Shown here piece after piece: positions 1 through 8,608 of a stretch of 64,000 nt of DNA. This stretch comes from Dokdonella_A sp963775445 (lineage in GTDB: Bacteria; Pseudomonadota; Gammaproteobacteria; Xanthomonadales; Rhodanobacteraceae): positions 66,102 through 130,101 of the forward strand of contig CAVZIT010000007.1 in the NCBI GenBank assembly GCA_963775445.1. Reading direction: 5' to 3'. The notes beneath the pieces were generated by a model, which saw only the letters and a program-made list of their open reading frames with translations, did not search any database and was not told where the DNA came from. Made by a program: the position numbers and the translations under genes. How positions within the stretch are numbered: position 1 is the first letter of the stretch; each line of letters begins with the position of its first letter.

Positions 1-287
1 CGCCATCGAAGGCGATCGAGAGCGCGTACGCCTGGGATTATCTGTACGAACCGGATGCCGAGACCGTTCTCGAACATGTGCTGACGCGTTATGTCGAGTC
101 GCTGGTGTACCAGGCGACGCTGGAGAATCTCGCGAGCGAACATGCCGCGCGCATGGTCGCGATGAAGAGCGCGTCGGATAACGCGACCAAGACCATCGAT
201 TCGCTCACGTTGATCTACAACAAGGCGCGTCAGGCTGCGATCACTCAGGAAATCTCGGAAATCGTCAGCGGCGCGGCGGCTGTATAG
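1..287 (+). CDS. atpG: ATP synthase F1 gamma subunit, C-terminal part
   Basis: The 5' end lies outside the window; the visible frame begins at base 3 and gives the last 94 residues. The gamma subunit is the central rotating stalk of F1 and couples proton flow through Fo to catalysis in the alpha3beta3 ring. The segment WDYLYEPD, then RYVESLVYQ, ENLASEHAARMVAMKSA and the ending ARQAAITQEISEIVSGAAA match the highly conserved C-terminal helix of proteobacterial AtpG. atpD follows after 117 bases and then atpC, the standard atp operon order. Confidence 0.97.
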   Translation, partial: PSKAIESAYAWDYLYEPDAETVLEHVLTRYVESLVYQATLENLASEHAARMVAMKSASDNATKTIDSLTLIYNKARQAAITQEISEIVSGAAAV

Positions 288-404
288 GTGCGATCGTCCG
301 TGATCGCGAAAATCAAAAAGCGGCCATCCTTCGCCGCACCCTTCACCAACAGCACGGCTTCGGCCGCGCTGCGACACGTTTGAAGATTCAATCGGAGCAC
401 ATTC

Positions 405-1835
405 ATGAATCAGGGCAAGGTCGTACAAATCATCGGCGCAGTCGTCGACGTCGAGTTTCCGCGCGAGGCGGTACCCAAGGTTTACGACGCGCTCAAGGTC
501 GCCGACACCGACATCACGCTTGAGGTACAGCAGCAGCTCGGCGATGGCGTCGTGCGCACGATCGCGCTCGGCTCGACCGACGGCCTGAAGCGCGGACTCG
601 TCGCCGACAACACCGGCGAAGGCATCAAGGTCCCGGTTGGCACTGCGACGCTCGGGCGCATCATGGATGTACTCGGACGTCCAATCGACGAGGCCGGGCC
701 GGTCGATGCGAAGGAACATTGGGAAATCCATCGCCCGGCGCCGAGCTATGACGAGCAAGCAGCGGCCAACGAATTGCTCGAAACCGGCATCAAGGTCATC
801 GACCTGATCTGCCCGTTCGCCAAGGGCGGCAAAGTCGGCTTGTTCGGCGGGGCGGGCGTCGGCAAGACCGTCAACATGCTTGAACTCATCAACAATATCG
901 CCAAGGAACACGCGGGTCTTTCGGTATTTGCGGGTGTCGGCGAGCGCACGCGAGAAGGCAACGACTTCTATCACGAGATGGCCGAGTCGGGCGTCATCCA
1001 GCTCGACAACCTTTCCGAGTCCAAGGTCGCGATGGTCTACGGCCAGATGAATGAGCCGCCTGGCAACCGTCTGCGCGTCGCGCTGACCGGCCTGACGCTC
1101 GCCGAGTATTTCCGCGACGAAAAGGACGACAAGGGCAAGGGTCGCGACGTGCTGTTCTTCGTCGACAACATCTATCGCTACACGCTGGCAGGCACGGAGG
1201 TATCTGCATTGCTCGGACGCATGCCATCGGCCGTCGGCTACCAGCCAACGCTGGCCGAGGAAATGGGTCTGCTGCAGGAACGCATCACTTCGACCAAGAC
1301 CGGGTCGATCACCTCGATCCAGGCCGTGTATGTGCCGGCGGATGATCTGACCGATCCGTCGCCCGCGACGACTTTCGCGCATCTCGACGCGACCGTCGTG
1401 CTGAGCCGCAATATCGCGTCGCTCGGCATCTACCCGGCAGTCGATCCGCTCGATTCAACCAGCCGCCAGCTTGATCCGAACGTGATCGGCCAGGAACATT
1501 ACGATGTCGCGCGACGGGTGCAGGGTACGCTGCAACGTTACAAGGAATTGAAGGACATCATCGCGATTCTCGGCATGGACGAGTTGTCCGAGGAAGACAA
1601 GCTCGCGGTGTATCGCGCGCGCAAGATCGAACGCTTCTTCTCGCAGCCATTCCATGTGGCTGAGGTATTCACCGGCTCGCCCGGAAAGTACGTATCGCTC
1701 AAGGAAACCATCCGAGGTTTCAAGATGATCTGCGATGGGGACTGCGACGAGCTGCCCGAACAGGCGTTCTACATGGTCGGCGGCATCGACGAGGCGTTCG
1801 AGAAAGCCAAAGGCATGGAAAAGAAGGCGGCGTAA
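405..1835 (+). CDS. atpD: ATP synthase F1 beta subunit
   Basis: Catalytic beta subunit of F1F0 ATP synthase, binding ADP and phosphate at the alpha/beta interfaces. The 476-residue protein has the usual family length. It shows the Walker A loop GGAGVGKT (about residues 149-156), the GERTREGNDFY segment, the Walker B-type stretch VLFFVDNIYRYT, and the DELSEEDKL motif of the C-terminal helical domain that contacts gamma. The ATG at 405 starts the conserved N terminus MNQGKVVQIIGAVVDVEF. It lies between atpG and atpC on the same strand. Confidence 0.98.
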   Translation: MNQGKVVQIIGAVVDVEFPREAVPKVYDALKVADTDITLEVQQQLGDGVVRTIALGSTDGLKRGLVADNTGEGIKVPVGTATLGRIMDVLGRPIDEAGPVDAKEHWEIHRPAPSYDEQAAANELLETGIKVIDLICPFAKGGKVGLFGGAGVGKTVNMLELINNIAKEHAGLSVFAGVGERTREGNDFYHEMAESGVIQLDNLSESKVAMVYGQMNEPPGNRLRVALTGLTLAEYFRDEKDDKGKGRDVLFFVDNIYRYTLAGTEVSALLGRMPSAVGYQPTLAEEMGLLQERITSTKTGSITSIQAVYVPADDLTDPSPATTFAHLDATVVLSRNIASLGIYPAVDPLDSTSRQLDPNVIGQEHYDVARRVQGTLQRYKELKDIIAILGMDELSEEDKLAVYRARKIERFFSQPFHVAEVFTGSPGKYVSLKETIRGFKMICDGDCDELPEQAFYMVGGIDEAFEKAKGMEKKAA

Positions 1836-1930
1836 GAGCAGGGCTGAAAGCGAAGGGTCGAGGGCTGAAAAGCAAAAGGCCCGAAACCCGCAACGCTCCC
1901 GCGCTGCAGCCCTCAGCCCTCATCGAGGTT
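1836..1930. repeat. atpD-atpC spacer with repeated AGGGCTGA words in inverted arrangement
   Basis: The spacer contains AGGGCTGA-type words at about 1840-1848 and 1860-1868, and the inverse TCAGCCCTC at 1913-1921 with a partial second inverse copy just before it. GAGGGCTGA (1860-1868) can pair with TCAGCCCTC (1913-1921). The element ends just before the atpC ribosome-binding region. It could be a small dispersed extragenic repeat or a mRNA structure that tunes atpC expression; which one is not determined here. Confidence 0.5.
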
Positions 1931-1938
1931 GAAGAAAC

Positions 1939-2367
1939 ATGACCGTTACCACAATCCAATGCGACATCGTCAGCGCCGAGGAAGAAATCTTCCACGGCGA
2001 CGCGCACATGGTCGTCGCGACGGGCGAAATGGGCGAGCTCGGCATTGCTCCGCGTCACGCGCCATTGATCACGCGCCTCAAACCAGGTCAGGTGCGGGTG
2101 TTGCTGGAGGACGGCGATGAGCAGTTTTTTTATGTCTCCGGCGGCATCCTCGAGGTGCAGCCCAAGGTGGTGACGGTGCTCGCCGATACCGCAGTACGCG
2201 CGAAGGATCTCGACGAGACCGCCGCGCGCCAGGCCAAGGAACAAGCCGAACGCATACTCGCCGACCGCAGCGACGCGATGCAGGTCGCGCAGGCACAGGT
2301 GCAACTCGCCCAGGCGATGGCACAGTTGCAGGCGCTCGATCGTTTGCGCAGGCAGATGAAGCACTGA
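1939..2367 (+). CDS. atpC: ATP synthase F1 epsilon subunit
   Basis: The epsilon subunit sits on the gamma stalk and modulates ATP hydrolysis. The 142-residue product has the typical N-terminal beta-sandwich (DIVSAEEEIFHGDAHMVV, GELGIAPRHAPLITRLKPG) and a C-terminal two-helix region rich in Ala, Gln and Arg (from about residue 88). The ATG at 1939 is preceded by GAGGTTGAAGAAAC, giving a plausible ribosome-binding site. It is the last gene of the atp operon; a weak terminator-like hairpin and then glmU follow. Confidence 0.97.
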   Translation: MTVTTIQCDIVSAEEEIFHGDAHMVVATGEMGELGIAPRHAPLITRLKPGQVRVLLEDGDEQFFYVSGGILEVQPKVVTVLADTAVRAKDLDETAARQAKEQAERILADRSDAMQVAQAQVQLAQAMAQLQALDRLRRQMKH

Positions 2368-2385
2368 GAATCGGAATGCGGATGT

Positions 2386-2404
2386 CGGCTCCAAAACGGA
2401 GCCG
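2386..2404 (+). terminator. hairpin after atpC, weak terminator
   Basis: A perfect 7-bp stem, CGGCTCC with GGAGCCG, encloses a 5-base AAAAC loop. It lies 18 bases after the atpC stop. The following sequence GTTTGCG has only a short T-run, so termination may be inefficient or the hairpin may only protect the 3' end. Confidence 0.5.
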
Positions 2405-2462
2405 GTTTGCGTCATTGTGAAATTGGGCTAATGTTGCTCGCCACGTTTCGCTGGGAAATGCC

Positions 2463-3833
2463 ATGACCGCCGCTCCCCTGCACGTCATCGTTCTTGCCGC
2501 CGGTGCGGGCACACGCATGAAGTCGGCCAAGCCGAAGGTGCTGATGCCGCTGGCGGGCAGACCCATCCTTGCGCATGTCCTCGATACGGCGCGCGCGCTG
2601 CAACCGGCGCGCATCCATCTGGTGCACGGACATCTGGGCGACCAGGTTCACGAAGCACTCACGGATCTCGGCGATATCGAGTGGGTGCACCAGCCCGAGC
2701 AGCACGGAACGGGACATGCCGTGCGCCTGGCCATGCCGGACATACCGGACGACGCGCGGGTGCTGGTGCTGTTCGGCGACGTGCCGATGATCGGTGTGGC
2801 CACGCTGCAAAAGTTGCTTGAGGTCGAAGCGCCGCTGGTTGTACTGACGGCAGAGGTCGACGATCCGCGCGGTTACGGCCGCATCATTCTCGATACGCAG
2901 GGTGATCGTGTGCGAGCGATCGTCGAGGAGCGCGACGCCACGCCCGAACAGCGCGCGATTCGTTGCGTCAACAGCGGTGTGCTGACAGCCGATGCGCGTC
3001 GATTGCGCGGCTGGATCGACAAGCTCACCGACAGAAACACCCAAGGCGAGCTGTACCTGACGGACATTTTTGCCGAGGCGGCTGCCGAGGGCGAAGCTGC
3101 CCGCATCGGCACCTGCAGCGAGCCGGAGGAAGTGCTCGGCGCCAACGACGCATGGCAACTGGCCGCGCTCGAGCGGCTTTACCAAGGGCTGCGCGCCCGC
3201 GCGCTCGGCAAATCCGGCGTGCGTCTGGCTGATCCGACCCGCTTCGACCTTCGCGGCGATCTGCGCGTCGGACACGACGTCGAAATCGATATCGATGTGA
3301 TACTCGAAGGCATGATCGAACTCGGCGACGACGTGCGCATCGGCCCGTTCTGCCACATCCGCAATTCACAGCTTGCCGCCGGGACCGTGGTATTGTCGCA
3401 CTGCAACCTCGACGGCGTCGTGACCCACGGCGCCTGCGTCATCGGACCGTTCGCAAGGCTCCGTCCGGGGACCGAACTCGCCGAAGCCACGCGTGTCGGC
3501 AACTTCGTCGAAATCAAGAATTCCAAGCTCGGCGCCGGGTCGAAGGCCAACCACTTGAGCTATCTCGGCGATGCGCGAATCGGCAACGAGGTCAACATCG
3601 GAGCCGGTACCATTACCTGCAATTACGACGGTGCGAACAAGCACACGACGCGCATCGAGGACGGAGCATTTATCGGGTCCAACACCGCGCTGGTGGCTCC
3701 CGTTTCCGTAGGGCGCGACGCCACGATAGGCGCCGGTTCCGTTATCACCAATGATGCACCGGCCGATCAGCTCACCCTCGCCCGTGCAGTCCAGAGGAGC
3801 GTGCCTGCGTGGCAACGGCCTTCCAAGGATTGA
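2463..3833 (+). CDS. glmU: bifunctional UDP-N-acetylglucosamine pyrophosphorylase / glucosamine-1-phosphate N-acetyltransferase
   Basis: Makes UDP-GlcNAc for peptidoglycan and lipid A in two cytoplasmic steps: acetylation of glucosamine-1-phosphate and then uridylylation. The 456-residue length is standard. The N-terminal nucleotidyltransferase domain has LAAGAGTRMKS (about residues 11-21), the QHGTGHAV substrate loop and the VLFGDVPM metal-site strand. The C-terminal half (from about 250) is a left-handed beta-helix with LRPGTEL, VGNFVEIKNSKLG, NHLSYLGDA and GAGTITCNYDG. It follows the atp operon, the common order in Xanthomonadales, but no glmS is present. Confidence 0.97.
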   Translation: MTAAPLHVIVLAAGAGTRMKSAKPKVLMPLAGRPILAHVLDTARALQPARIHLVHGHLGDQVHEALTDLGDIEWVHQPEQHGTGHAVRLAMPDIPDDARVLVLFGDVPMIGVATLQKLLEVEAPLVVLTAEVDDPRGYGRIILDTQGDRVRAIVEERDATPEQRAIRCVNSGVLTADARRLRGWIDKLTDRNTQGELYLTDIFAEAAAEGEAARIGTCSEPEEVLGANDAWQLAALERLYQGLRARALGKSGVRLADPTRFDLRGDLRVGHDVEIDIDVILEGMIELGDDVRIGPFCHIRNSQLAAGTVVLSHCNLDGVVTHGACVIGPFARLRPGTELAEATRVGNFVEIKNSKLGAGSKANHLSYLGDARIGNEVNIGAGTITCNYDGANKHTTRIEDGAFIGSNTALVAPVSVGRDATIGAGSVITNDAPADQLTLARAVQRSVPAWQRPSKD

Positions 3834-4049
3834 CCGCGCATTCGGGACAGCGCGATGTTCAGGCGCTGCCGCAGTATCGATGAACCTTGTTCAGTCGCGC
3901 ACCGAGCGGTGCGGGCAACACGCGTATCTGCCCTCTGATTGCCGCCGCCGCGAATCGCATCCGCTCGGCAGATTACGCAAGCCCATGGCAACAAGTGCGG
4001 CGACGCGACTCCCCCGGAAGACCCCATGGCAAAACGAACCGGGGTCGAT

Positions 4050-4814
4050 TCAGTCCGCAGACGGTGGGTCGATGACGATGGCGGGTGTCTTGCGTGCGCG
4101 TTGCCAGTCCGCCCACACATGCCCGCGCCGTATCGCCTTGGCGACCACGTGCGCGGTGATACGGCACAGGTCCTGCACCGGTCGAAAATGGCTGCGGCGG
4201 AATTCACCCGCGTAGCGCGATTCGATCGGCACGGCAACTGCCCTAACCCCGCGGCGACTGGCTTCGATGAGGATGTCGGCCTCGAACACAAATCCGTTCG
4301 GGCTCACCGTGTTCGCCAGCTCCAGCGCAGCGCGCGGGTAGTAACGCTGGCCGCTCTGAGTATCGAGCACGCGCTGGCCGCACGCGATCGAAATCCCCCA
4401 GTCGCCAAATTCATTGGCCCAGCGACGGATTCGTGGCTGACGCTCGCGATGGCGAAGTCGCGCGCCGATCACCATGCATTCGGGGTGCGCCGCAGCGGCC
4501 GCAAGCAGCCGTGGAATATCGCTCGCCGCATGCTGGCCGTCGCCATCCATCGTGATCACGGCATCGAAGCCGAGATCGAGCGCCTTGCGAAACCCGGCGC
4601 GCAGCCCGTCGCCCTTGCCTTGCGATTCGGCATGCCGGATCAGCGTGATGGGCAGATCGACGATCCGCTCGGCCGTGGCGTCGGTCGATCCGTCATCGAT
4701 CACGATGACATTCGGGCATCGCGCGAGTGCCGACTCGACCACGCCACGAATCGCGCTTTCTTCGTTGAGCGCCGGAATCACGATGGCGATGTGGCGCGAA
4801 TCCGTGGAACTCAT
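4050..4814 (-). CDS. family 2 glycosyltransferase (DPM1-like), aryl-polyene-type context
   Basis: A 254-residue GT-A glycosyltransferase. Visible features are the N-terminal VIPALNEE, the nucleotide-sugar motif VIDDGSTDAT, the lipid-carrier-type AESQGKGDGLRAGF and the metal-binding MDGDGQH. There is no C-terminal membrane domain, so it is probably cytoplasmic or membrane-peripheral. Its ATG overlaps the stop of the chain-length-factor-like gene by four bases (ATGA), so the two are translationally coupled. Family 2 transferases of this sort occur in aryl polyene clusters, where they are thought to help build the lipid head group. The sugar and acceptor are unknown. Confidence 0.8.
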   Translation of the reverse strand: MSSTDSRHIAIVIPALNEESAIRGVVESALARCPNVIVIDDGSTDATAERIVDLPITLIRHAESQGKGDGLRAGFRKALDLGFDAVITMDGDGQHAASDIPRLLAAAAAHPECMVIGARLRHRERQPRIRRWANEFGDWGISIACGQRVLDTQSGQRYYPRAALELANTVSPNGFVFEADILIEASRRGVRAVAVPIESRYAGEFRRSHFRPVQDLCRITAHVVAKAIRRGHVWADWQRARKTPAIVIDPPSAD

Positions 4815-5611
4815 CGTTCCACCTCGATGGTCAGCGCCGGCGCACCATCCCCCGCGAGCGTCACTTGGCCCGCGGTGTTTCCCGCGAGGAGCGCGAGCAG
4901 CGGCAGCGCGCTGGCAGCCATCGGGTTCGCAGCGGCCAGCGGCACGAGATGTTGTGGCAGCGCGGAGGCTGTCGTTTCATGCGCATCGCAGCGCAATCGC
5001 AGGATAGCCAGCCCTGCGGTGTCGTCCGCCGGAGCCACGATGAGCGCCGCGCCGAACAGCGATGCGCTGGGCCACACATCGGCCAAGGGTCCGGGGCTGT
5101 GCGTATCGTAGGCGACCAGGAGTACGGGCGTCTGTTCGCACAGGGCCTGGGTCGCGGATTCGAGCAGGCCTGCCGCAAAGCTCATGTGCGAAGCGCTGAT
5201 TGCCGTTGATGGGGCGTGACATCCGCTGGCGATGCTCCAGTAGCCCGCCGCGGCGTTGTGCACGGAGTTGTGGAATCGCGTCGGTGACAGGTCCAGGGGA
5301 TTTGCCGCCAGTGTTCTGCAAAGATAGTCGGTGACCGCCATATCACCCTCGATCGACGCAAATACGCTGGGCAGCGTGGCGGCGTCGCGCCCGGCCATGG
5401 CGCAAGCCTCGGCCGCGACATCGCAGGCCATTAATACACTATGCGGGGCGCGCCTTCGCTCCGCCTGCGCCAGCGCCGTTCCGCGCGGCCGTTCCGGGGC
5501 ATCATCGACGCAGGCGGTCCCTCCGCGCAACACAGCCGCCGCGCGCGGCCAGCCTTTCAAGCCGGGAGCCCAGATCCCGACGCCTTCGACCACGACCGAA
5601 AGCGTCGTCAT
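4811..5611 (-). CDS. beta-ketoacyl synthase-like chain-length factor (ApeC type)
   Basis: The start at 5611 (MTTLSVVVEGVG) was chosen because its ATG overlaps the preceding ketosynthase stop by four bases; a longer open frame upstream is not supported. The 266-residue product is shorter than a full ketosynthase. At the nucleophile position it reads AISASHMSFAAGLLE, with no cysteine, so it should be catalytically inactive as a condensing enzyme. This matches the Ketoacyl-synt_2 / chain-length-factor family that pairs with a ketosynthase in aryl polyene synthesis (ApeO:ApeC). It lies between that ketosynthase and the glycosyltransferase. Confidence 0.78.
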   Translation of the reverse strand: MTTLSVVVEGVGIWAPGLKGWPRAAAVLRGGTACVDDAPERPRGTALAQAERRRAPHSVLMACDVAAEACAMAGRDAATLPSVFASIEGDMAVTDYLCRTLAANPLDLSPTRFHNSVHNAAAGYWSIASGCHAPSTAISASHMSFAAGLLESATQALCEQTPVLLVAYDTHSPGPLADVWPSASLFGAALIVAPADDTAGLAILRLRCDAHETTASALPQHLVPLAAANPMAASALPLLALLAGNTAGQVTLAGDGAPALTIEVER

Positions 5612-6810
5612 GCGCGCACATGCGCATTGCGCGCGAACGCCAAGGTGCAATTGCTGCCGCCGAAACCGAAGGAATTGGAGAGTGCGAAATCGATCCTTCG
5701 TGCCTCGGCGTTGAGCGCAAGGTGAGTGCGACACACGATTTCAGGCTCACTGGTGTTCAACGTGGCGGGAACAAGCTCTTGCTGCATGGCGATCAGCGTA
5801 ATCACGGCTTCCACGATACCTGCTGCGCCGAGGGTATGTCCGGTCCAGCCCTTGGTCGAACTCGCACGCGTCGTCGCGGGAAATACCTCGGCCAGCAATG
5901 CGCCCTCGACCTCATCGTTCTTCGGTGTCGCGGTGCCGTGCAGGTTGATGTAATCGACGTCACCCGCCGCCAGTCCGCTGCGCGCCAGCGCGTCTTCGAG
6001 CGCGAGACGCGCGCCGAGTCCGTCCGGATGCGGTGTCGACATGTGGTGCGCATCGTTCGACTCGCCATAGCCGACAAGATGCGGCGCGCTGGCGTCGCCT
6101 TCGCGTTCGATTATTGCGAAGCCGGCGGCCTCGCCAATCGAAATGCCGGTTCGCGAAACGTCGAACGGTCGGCACGGTTCGCGCGCGACCAGTTCGAGCG
6201 CGTTGAAGCCGAACAGCACGCTGTCACACAGCGTATCGACGCCCGCCAGAATCGCCGCATCGGCGACACCCAGACGCATCAGGCGCTCGGCCTTGGCGAA
6301 AATCTTGGCGCTGGACGAGCAAGCAGTGGCCACCGTGACGCAAGGTCCGCGCGTGCCAAGTACGGCGCTGAGAAACAAGCCCAGAGAATGTGGAGTGTGC
6401 AGCGCCGGCCGGCGCAGCGCGGCGGGCATGCGTCCGTCTTCGAGCGATCGGTAGGCCTCTTCCGTAGCGCCGATGCTCGCAGTTGACGTACCGACGATGA
6501 GCGCGACCCGGTGGGCGCCATGACGCTCGATCGTCGCGCACGCGGCATCGAGAAAACCATCGGCATTGAGTCCAAGCCACGCGAGCCGGTTGTTTCGACA
6601 ATCGTGCATCTGAAAACGGGCAGGCAATGCTTTCGTTTCGATGTCGCGCACGCGCCCGATTGCACACGCCAACGGCGTGCGGGTGAAGTCGTTGGCGGCA
6701 AGCCCGCCCGCCCCTTCGGAAAAGGTTCGCGCATGCTGGGCGCGACCCGTGCCGATGGCGGAAGTGGCGGTGTACGCCGCAATGGCGAGCGGATGAATAC
6801 GGGAAGGCAC
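5608..6810 (-). CDS. beta-ketoacyl-ACP synthase (FabF/ApeO type)
   Basis: Condensing enzyme of the thiolase fold. It has the nucleophile motif VATACSSSAK, the first histidine in NLHGTATPKNDE, the GWTGHTLGAAG segment with the second histidine, and the glycine-rich C terminus SNSFGFGGSN. The start is uncertain: the GTG at 6810 gives VPSRIHPLAIAAYTATSA, close to the usual N terminus; the frame is open to an ATG at 6966, but those extra residues look non-coding. Coupled by ATGA overlaps to the chain-length-factor-like gene and glycosyltransferase, it probably extends an aryl-polyene-type acyl chain on an ACP. Confidence 0.82.
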   Translation of the reverse strand: MPSRIHPLAIAAYTATSAIGTGRAQHARTFSEGAGGLAANDFTRTPLACAIGRVRDIETKALPARFQMHDCRNNRLAWLGLNADGFLDAACATIERHGAHRVALIVGTSTASIGATEEAYRSLEDGRMPAALRRPALHTPHSLGLFLSAVLGTRGPCVTVATACSSSAKIFAKAERLMRLGVADAAILAGVDTLCDSVLFGFNALELVAREPCRPFDVSRTGISIGEAAGFAIIEREGDASAPHLVGYGESNDAHHMSTPHPDGLGARLALEDALARSGLAAGDVDYINLHGTATPKNDEVEGALLAEVFPATTRASSTKGWTGHTLGAAGIVEAVITLIAMQQELVPATLNTSEPEIVCRTHLALNAEARRIDFALSNSFGFGGSNCTLAFARNAHVRA

Positions 6811-6979
6811 GCGTCGTCGAATCCGGCGAGGCTGTGCAATTATGCCACAGCCTGTCGTACTCGCCGGTCGATCCGCCCAAATGCAAACTCGCGAATCCGA
6901 ATGGGCACAGCATCGTTCGCCGGCCGATCCGATGCCGCCCACTGCGACGTTACCCTTCCACGACAATCATATCGTGCCG

Positions 6980-7558
6980 TCATCGGGGAGCCTTGGCTTT
7001 CGTGTTGAGCGCCACCCAGTCCGCGAATTTGCCGATGAAATTGCGTAGAAACGTGAGGGTGCTCTCCGCAGTGACCCTGCCGCTTTCTTCATTCACCAGT
7101 TCCTGCACCTTGCCGATATAAACCTCCGGTTGCTGCAGTGTCGGCATGTCGAGGTAGGTCAGGGCCTGCCGCAGGTGGTGATTGGCGCCGAATCCGCCGG
7201 TGCTCGCGATCGACGCGCTCAGCACCCCGGCCGGTTTGCCGCTCCAGACGCTCTTGCCGTACGGACGCGAGCCCACGTCGATCGCGTTCTTGATCGCTGC
7301 GGGTACCGAGCGGTTGTGCTCCGGCGTAACGAACAAGGCGGCTTCGGCTTTCGCGATACGCTGGCGGAACGCGGCGTACTCGGGCGGGCTGCCTGCCGCG
7401 TCGAAATCCTGGTTGTAGATCGGCAATCGGCCGATCTCGACAATTTCCAGCGCAAGCCTTTTCGGCGCGAGATCAATCAGCGTGTTGGCGATCATGCGGT
7501 TGTACGATGCCTTGCGCAGGCTGCCAACCAGGACCACCACGTCTCTTGCATTGCCCAT
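6980..7558 (-). CDS. NADPH-dependent FMN reductase family flavoprotein
   Basis: A 192-residue flavodoxin-like protein of the YieF/ChrR type, which reduces quinones, azo dyes or metals with NAD(P)H. The phosphate-binding loop is VGSLRKASYNRM near the N terminus; the flavin loop is TPEHNRSVPAAIKNAID, and GGFGANHHLRQ follows. The ATG at 7558 begins MGNARDVVVLVGSL and follows GGAAAAAG; upstream residues in the frame are not family-like. It is divergent from hemF (129 bases apart), so the two may share a promoter region. The physiological substrate cannot be told from sequence. Confidence 0.88.
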   Translation of the reverse strand: MGNARDVVVLVGSLRKASYNRMIANTLIDLAPKRLALEIVEIGRLPIYNQDFDAAGSPPEYAAFRQRIAKAEAALFVTPEHNRSVPAAIKNAIDVGSRPYGKSVWSGKPAGVLSASIASTGGFGANHHLRQALTYLDMPTLQQPEVYIGKVQELVNEESGRVTAESTLTFLRNFIGKFADWVALNTKAKAPR

Positions 7559-7687
7559 GATTACTTTTTCCGTCCGGAATGGTGGCATGCGCACTGGCCG
7601 CGCTGCCGTATGTCGGGTAACTATAATCGTCCGTGCACGACTACGGCTGAATGCGCGCGCCGACCAAGATATGGGGACACGCAGCAA

Positions 7688-8608
7688 ATGAATGGCGAAT
7701 CACAGCGGATCCGGGCGGTAAGCGCGTTCCTGACCGATCTGCAGACGCGCCTGTGTGACACGATCGAGTTGGCCGATGGTGCCGCGACTTTCGGGCGCGA
7801 CGCGTGGACACGCACCGGCGGCGGTGGCGGGTGTTCGCGCGTACTCAAGGGCGGCGCCGTGTTCGAGCAAGCCGGGGTCGGCTATTCAGCCGTCGGTGGC
7901 GAAACGTTGCCTCCCGCCGCCACGGCACAACGCCCGGAACTGGCCGGCCGCGCGTGGAACGCAATCGGGGTTTCGGTGGTTGTGCATCCGCTAAATCCCT
8001 ATGTACCCACCACGCACATGAATGTGCGTTACTTCGAGGCATGCGGGAACGAGCAGCAGCCGATCTGGTGGTTCGGCGGCGGATTCGATCTGACGCCGTT
8101 CTACCCGTTCGACGAAGATGTACGCCATTGGCATCGTGTCGCGCGCGATCTGTGCGCGCCGTTCGGCGACGAGATATACGCACGTTACAAGCGCTGGTGC
8201 GATGAGTACTTCTTCCTCAAGCATCGCAACGAGGCGCGCGGCGTCGGCGGACTTTTCTTCGATGACTTGAATGAATGGGGATTCGAACGCTGCTTCGAGT
8301 TTCAGCGGGCAGTCGGCAATGGCTTCATCGAAGCCTATCTGCCGATTGTCGAGCATCGCAAGGATGAGCCTTTCGGCGATCGCGAACGCGAATTTCAACT
8401 CTATCGGCGCGGTCGCTACGTCGAATTCAATCTGGTCTACGATCGCGGCACGTTGTTCGGTTTGCAATCGGGCGGACGCACCGAATCGATTCTGATGAGT
8501 CTGCCTCCGCGCCTTCGCTTCGAATATGCCTACACGCCGGAACCCGGCAGCGCCGAGGCGCGGCTTGCGGATTATCTGAAGCCACGCGGCTGGCTTGATG
8601 ACGCATAG
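7688..8608 (+). CDS. hemF: oxygen-dependent coproporphyrinogen III oxidase
   Basis: Converts coproporphyrinogen III to protoporphyrinogen IX using O2, in heme synthesis. The start at 7688 (MNGESQRIRAVSAFLTDLQ) gives 306 residues, the family length; the frame stays open further upstream but without family resemblance. Conserved blocks include THMNVRYFE, WWFGGGFDLTPFYP, RGVGGLFFDDLN and GLQSGGRTESILMSLPP. The final 37 bases overlap the 3' end of an oppositely oriented gene. The presence of this aerobic enzyme points to an oxygen-respiring organism. Confidence 0.97.
   Translation: MNGESQRIRAVSAFLTDLQTRLCDTIELADGAATFGRDAWTRTGGGGGCSRVLKGGAVFEQAGVGYSAVGGETLPPAATAQRPELAGRAWNAIGVSVVVHPLNPYVPTTHMNVRYFEACGNEQQPIWWFGGGFDLTPFYPFDEDVRHWHRVARDLCAPFGDEIYARYKRWCDEYFFLKHRNEARGVGGLFFDDLNEWGFERCFEFQRAVGNGFIEAYLPIVEHRKDEPFGDREREFQLYRRGRYVEFNLVYDRGTLFGLQSGGRTESILMSLPPRLRFEYAYTPEPGSAEARLADYLKPRGWLDDA

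Noticed and set aside
2412..3356. 314-codon minus-strand frame
   Set aside because: Antisense to glmU, whose sequence is unmistakable.
3939..5111. 390-codon plus-strand frame
   Set aside because: Antisense to the glycosyltransferase and chain-length-factor genes, whose ATGA junction and motifs are convincing.
7130..7687. N-terminal extension of the hemF frame
   Set aside because: It overlaps the FMN reductase on the other strand and HemF family length and motifs start at 7688.
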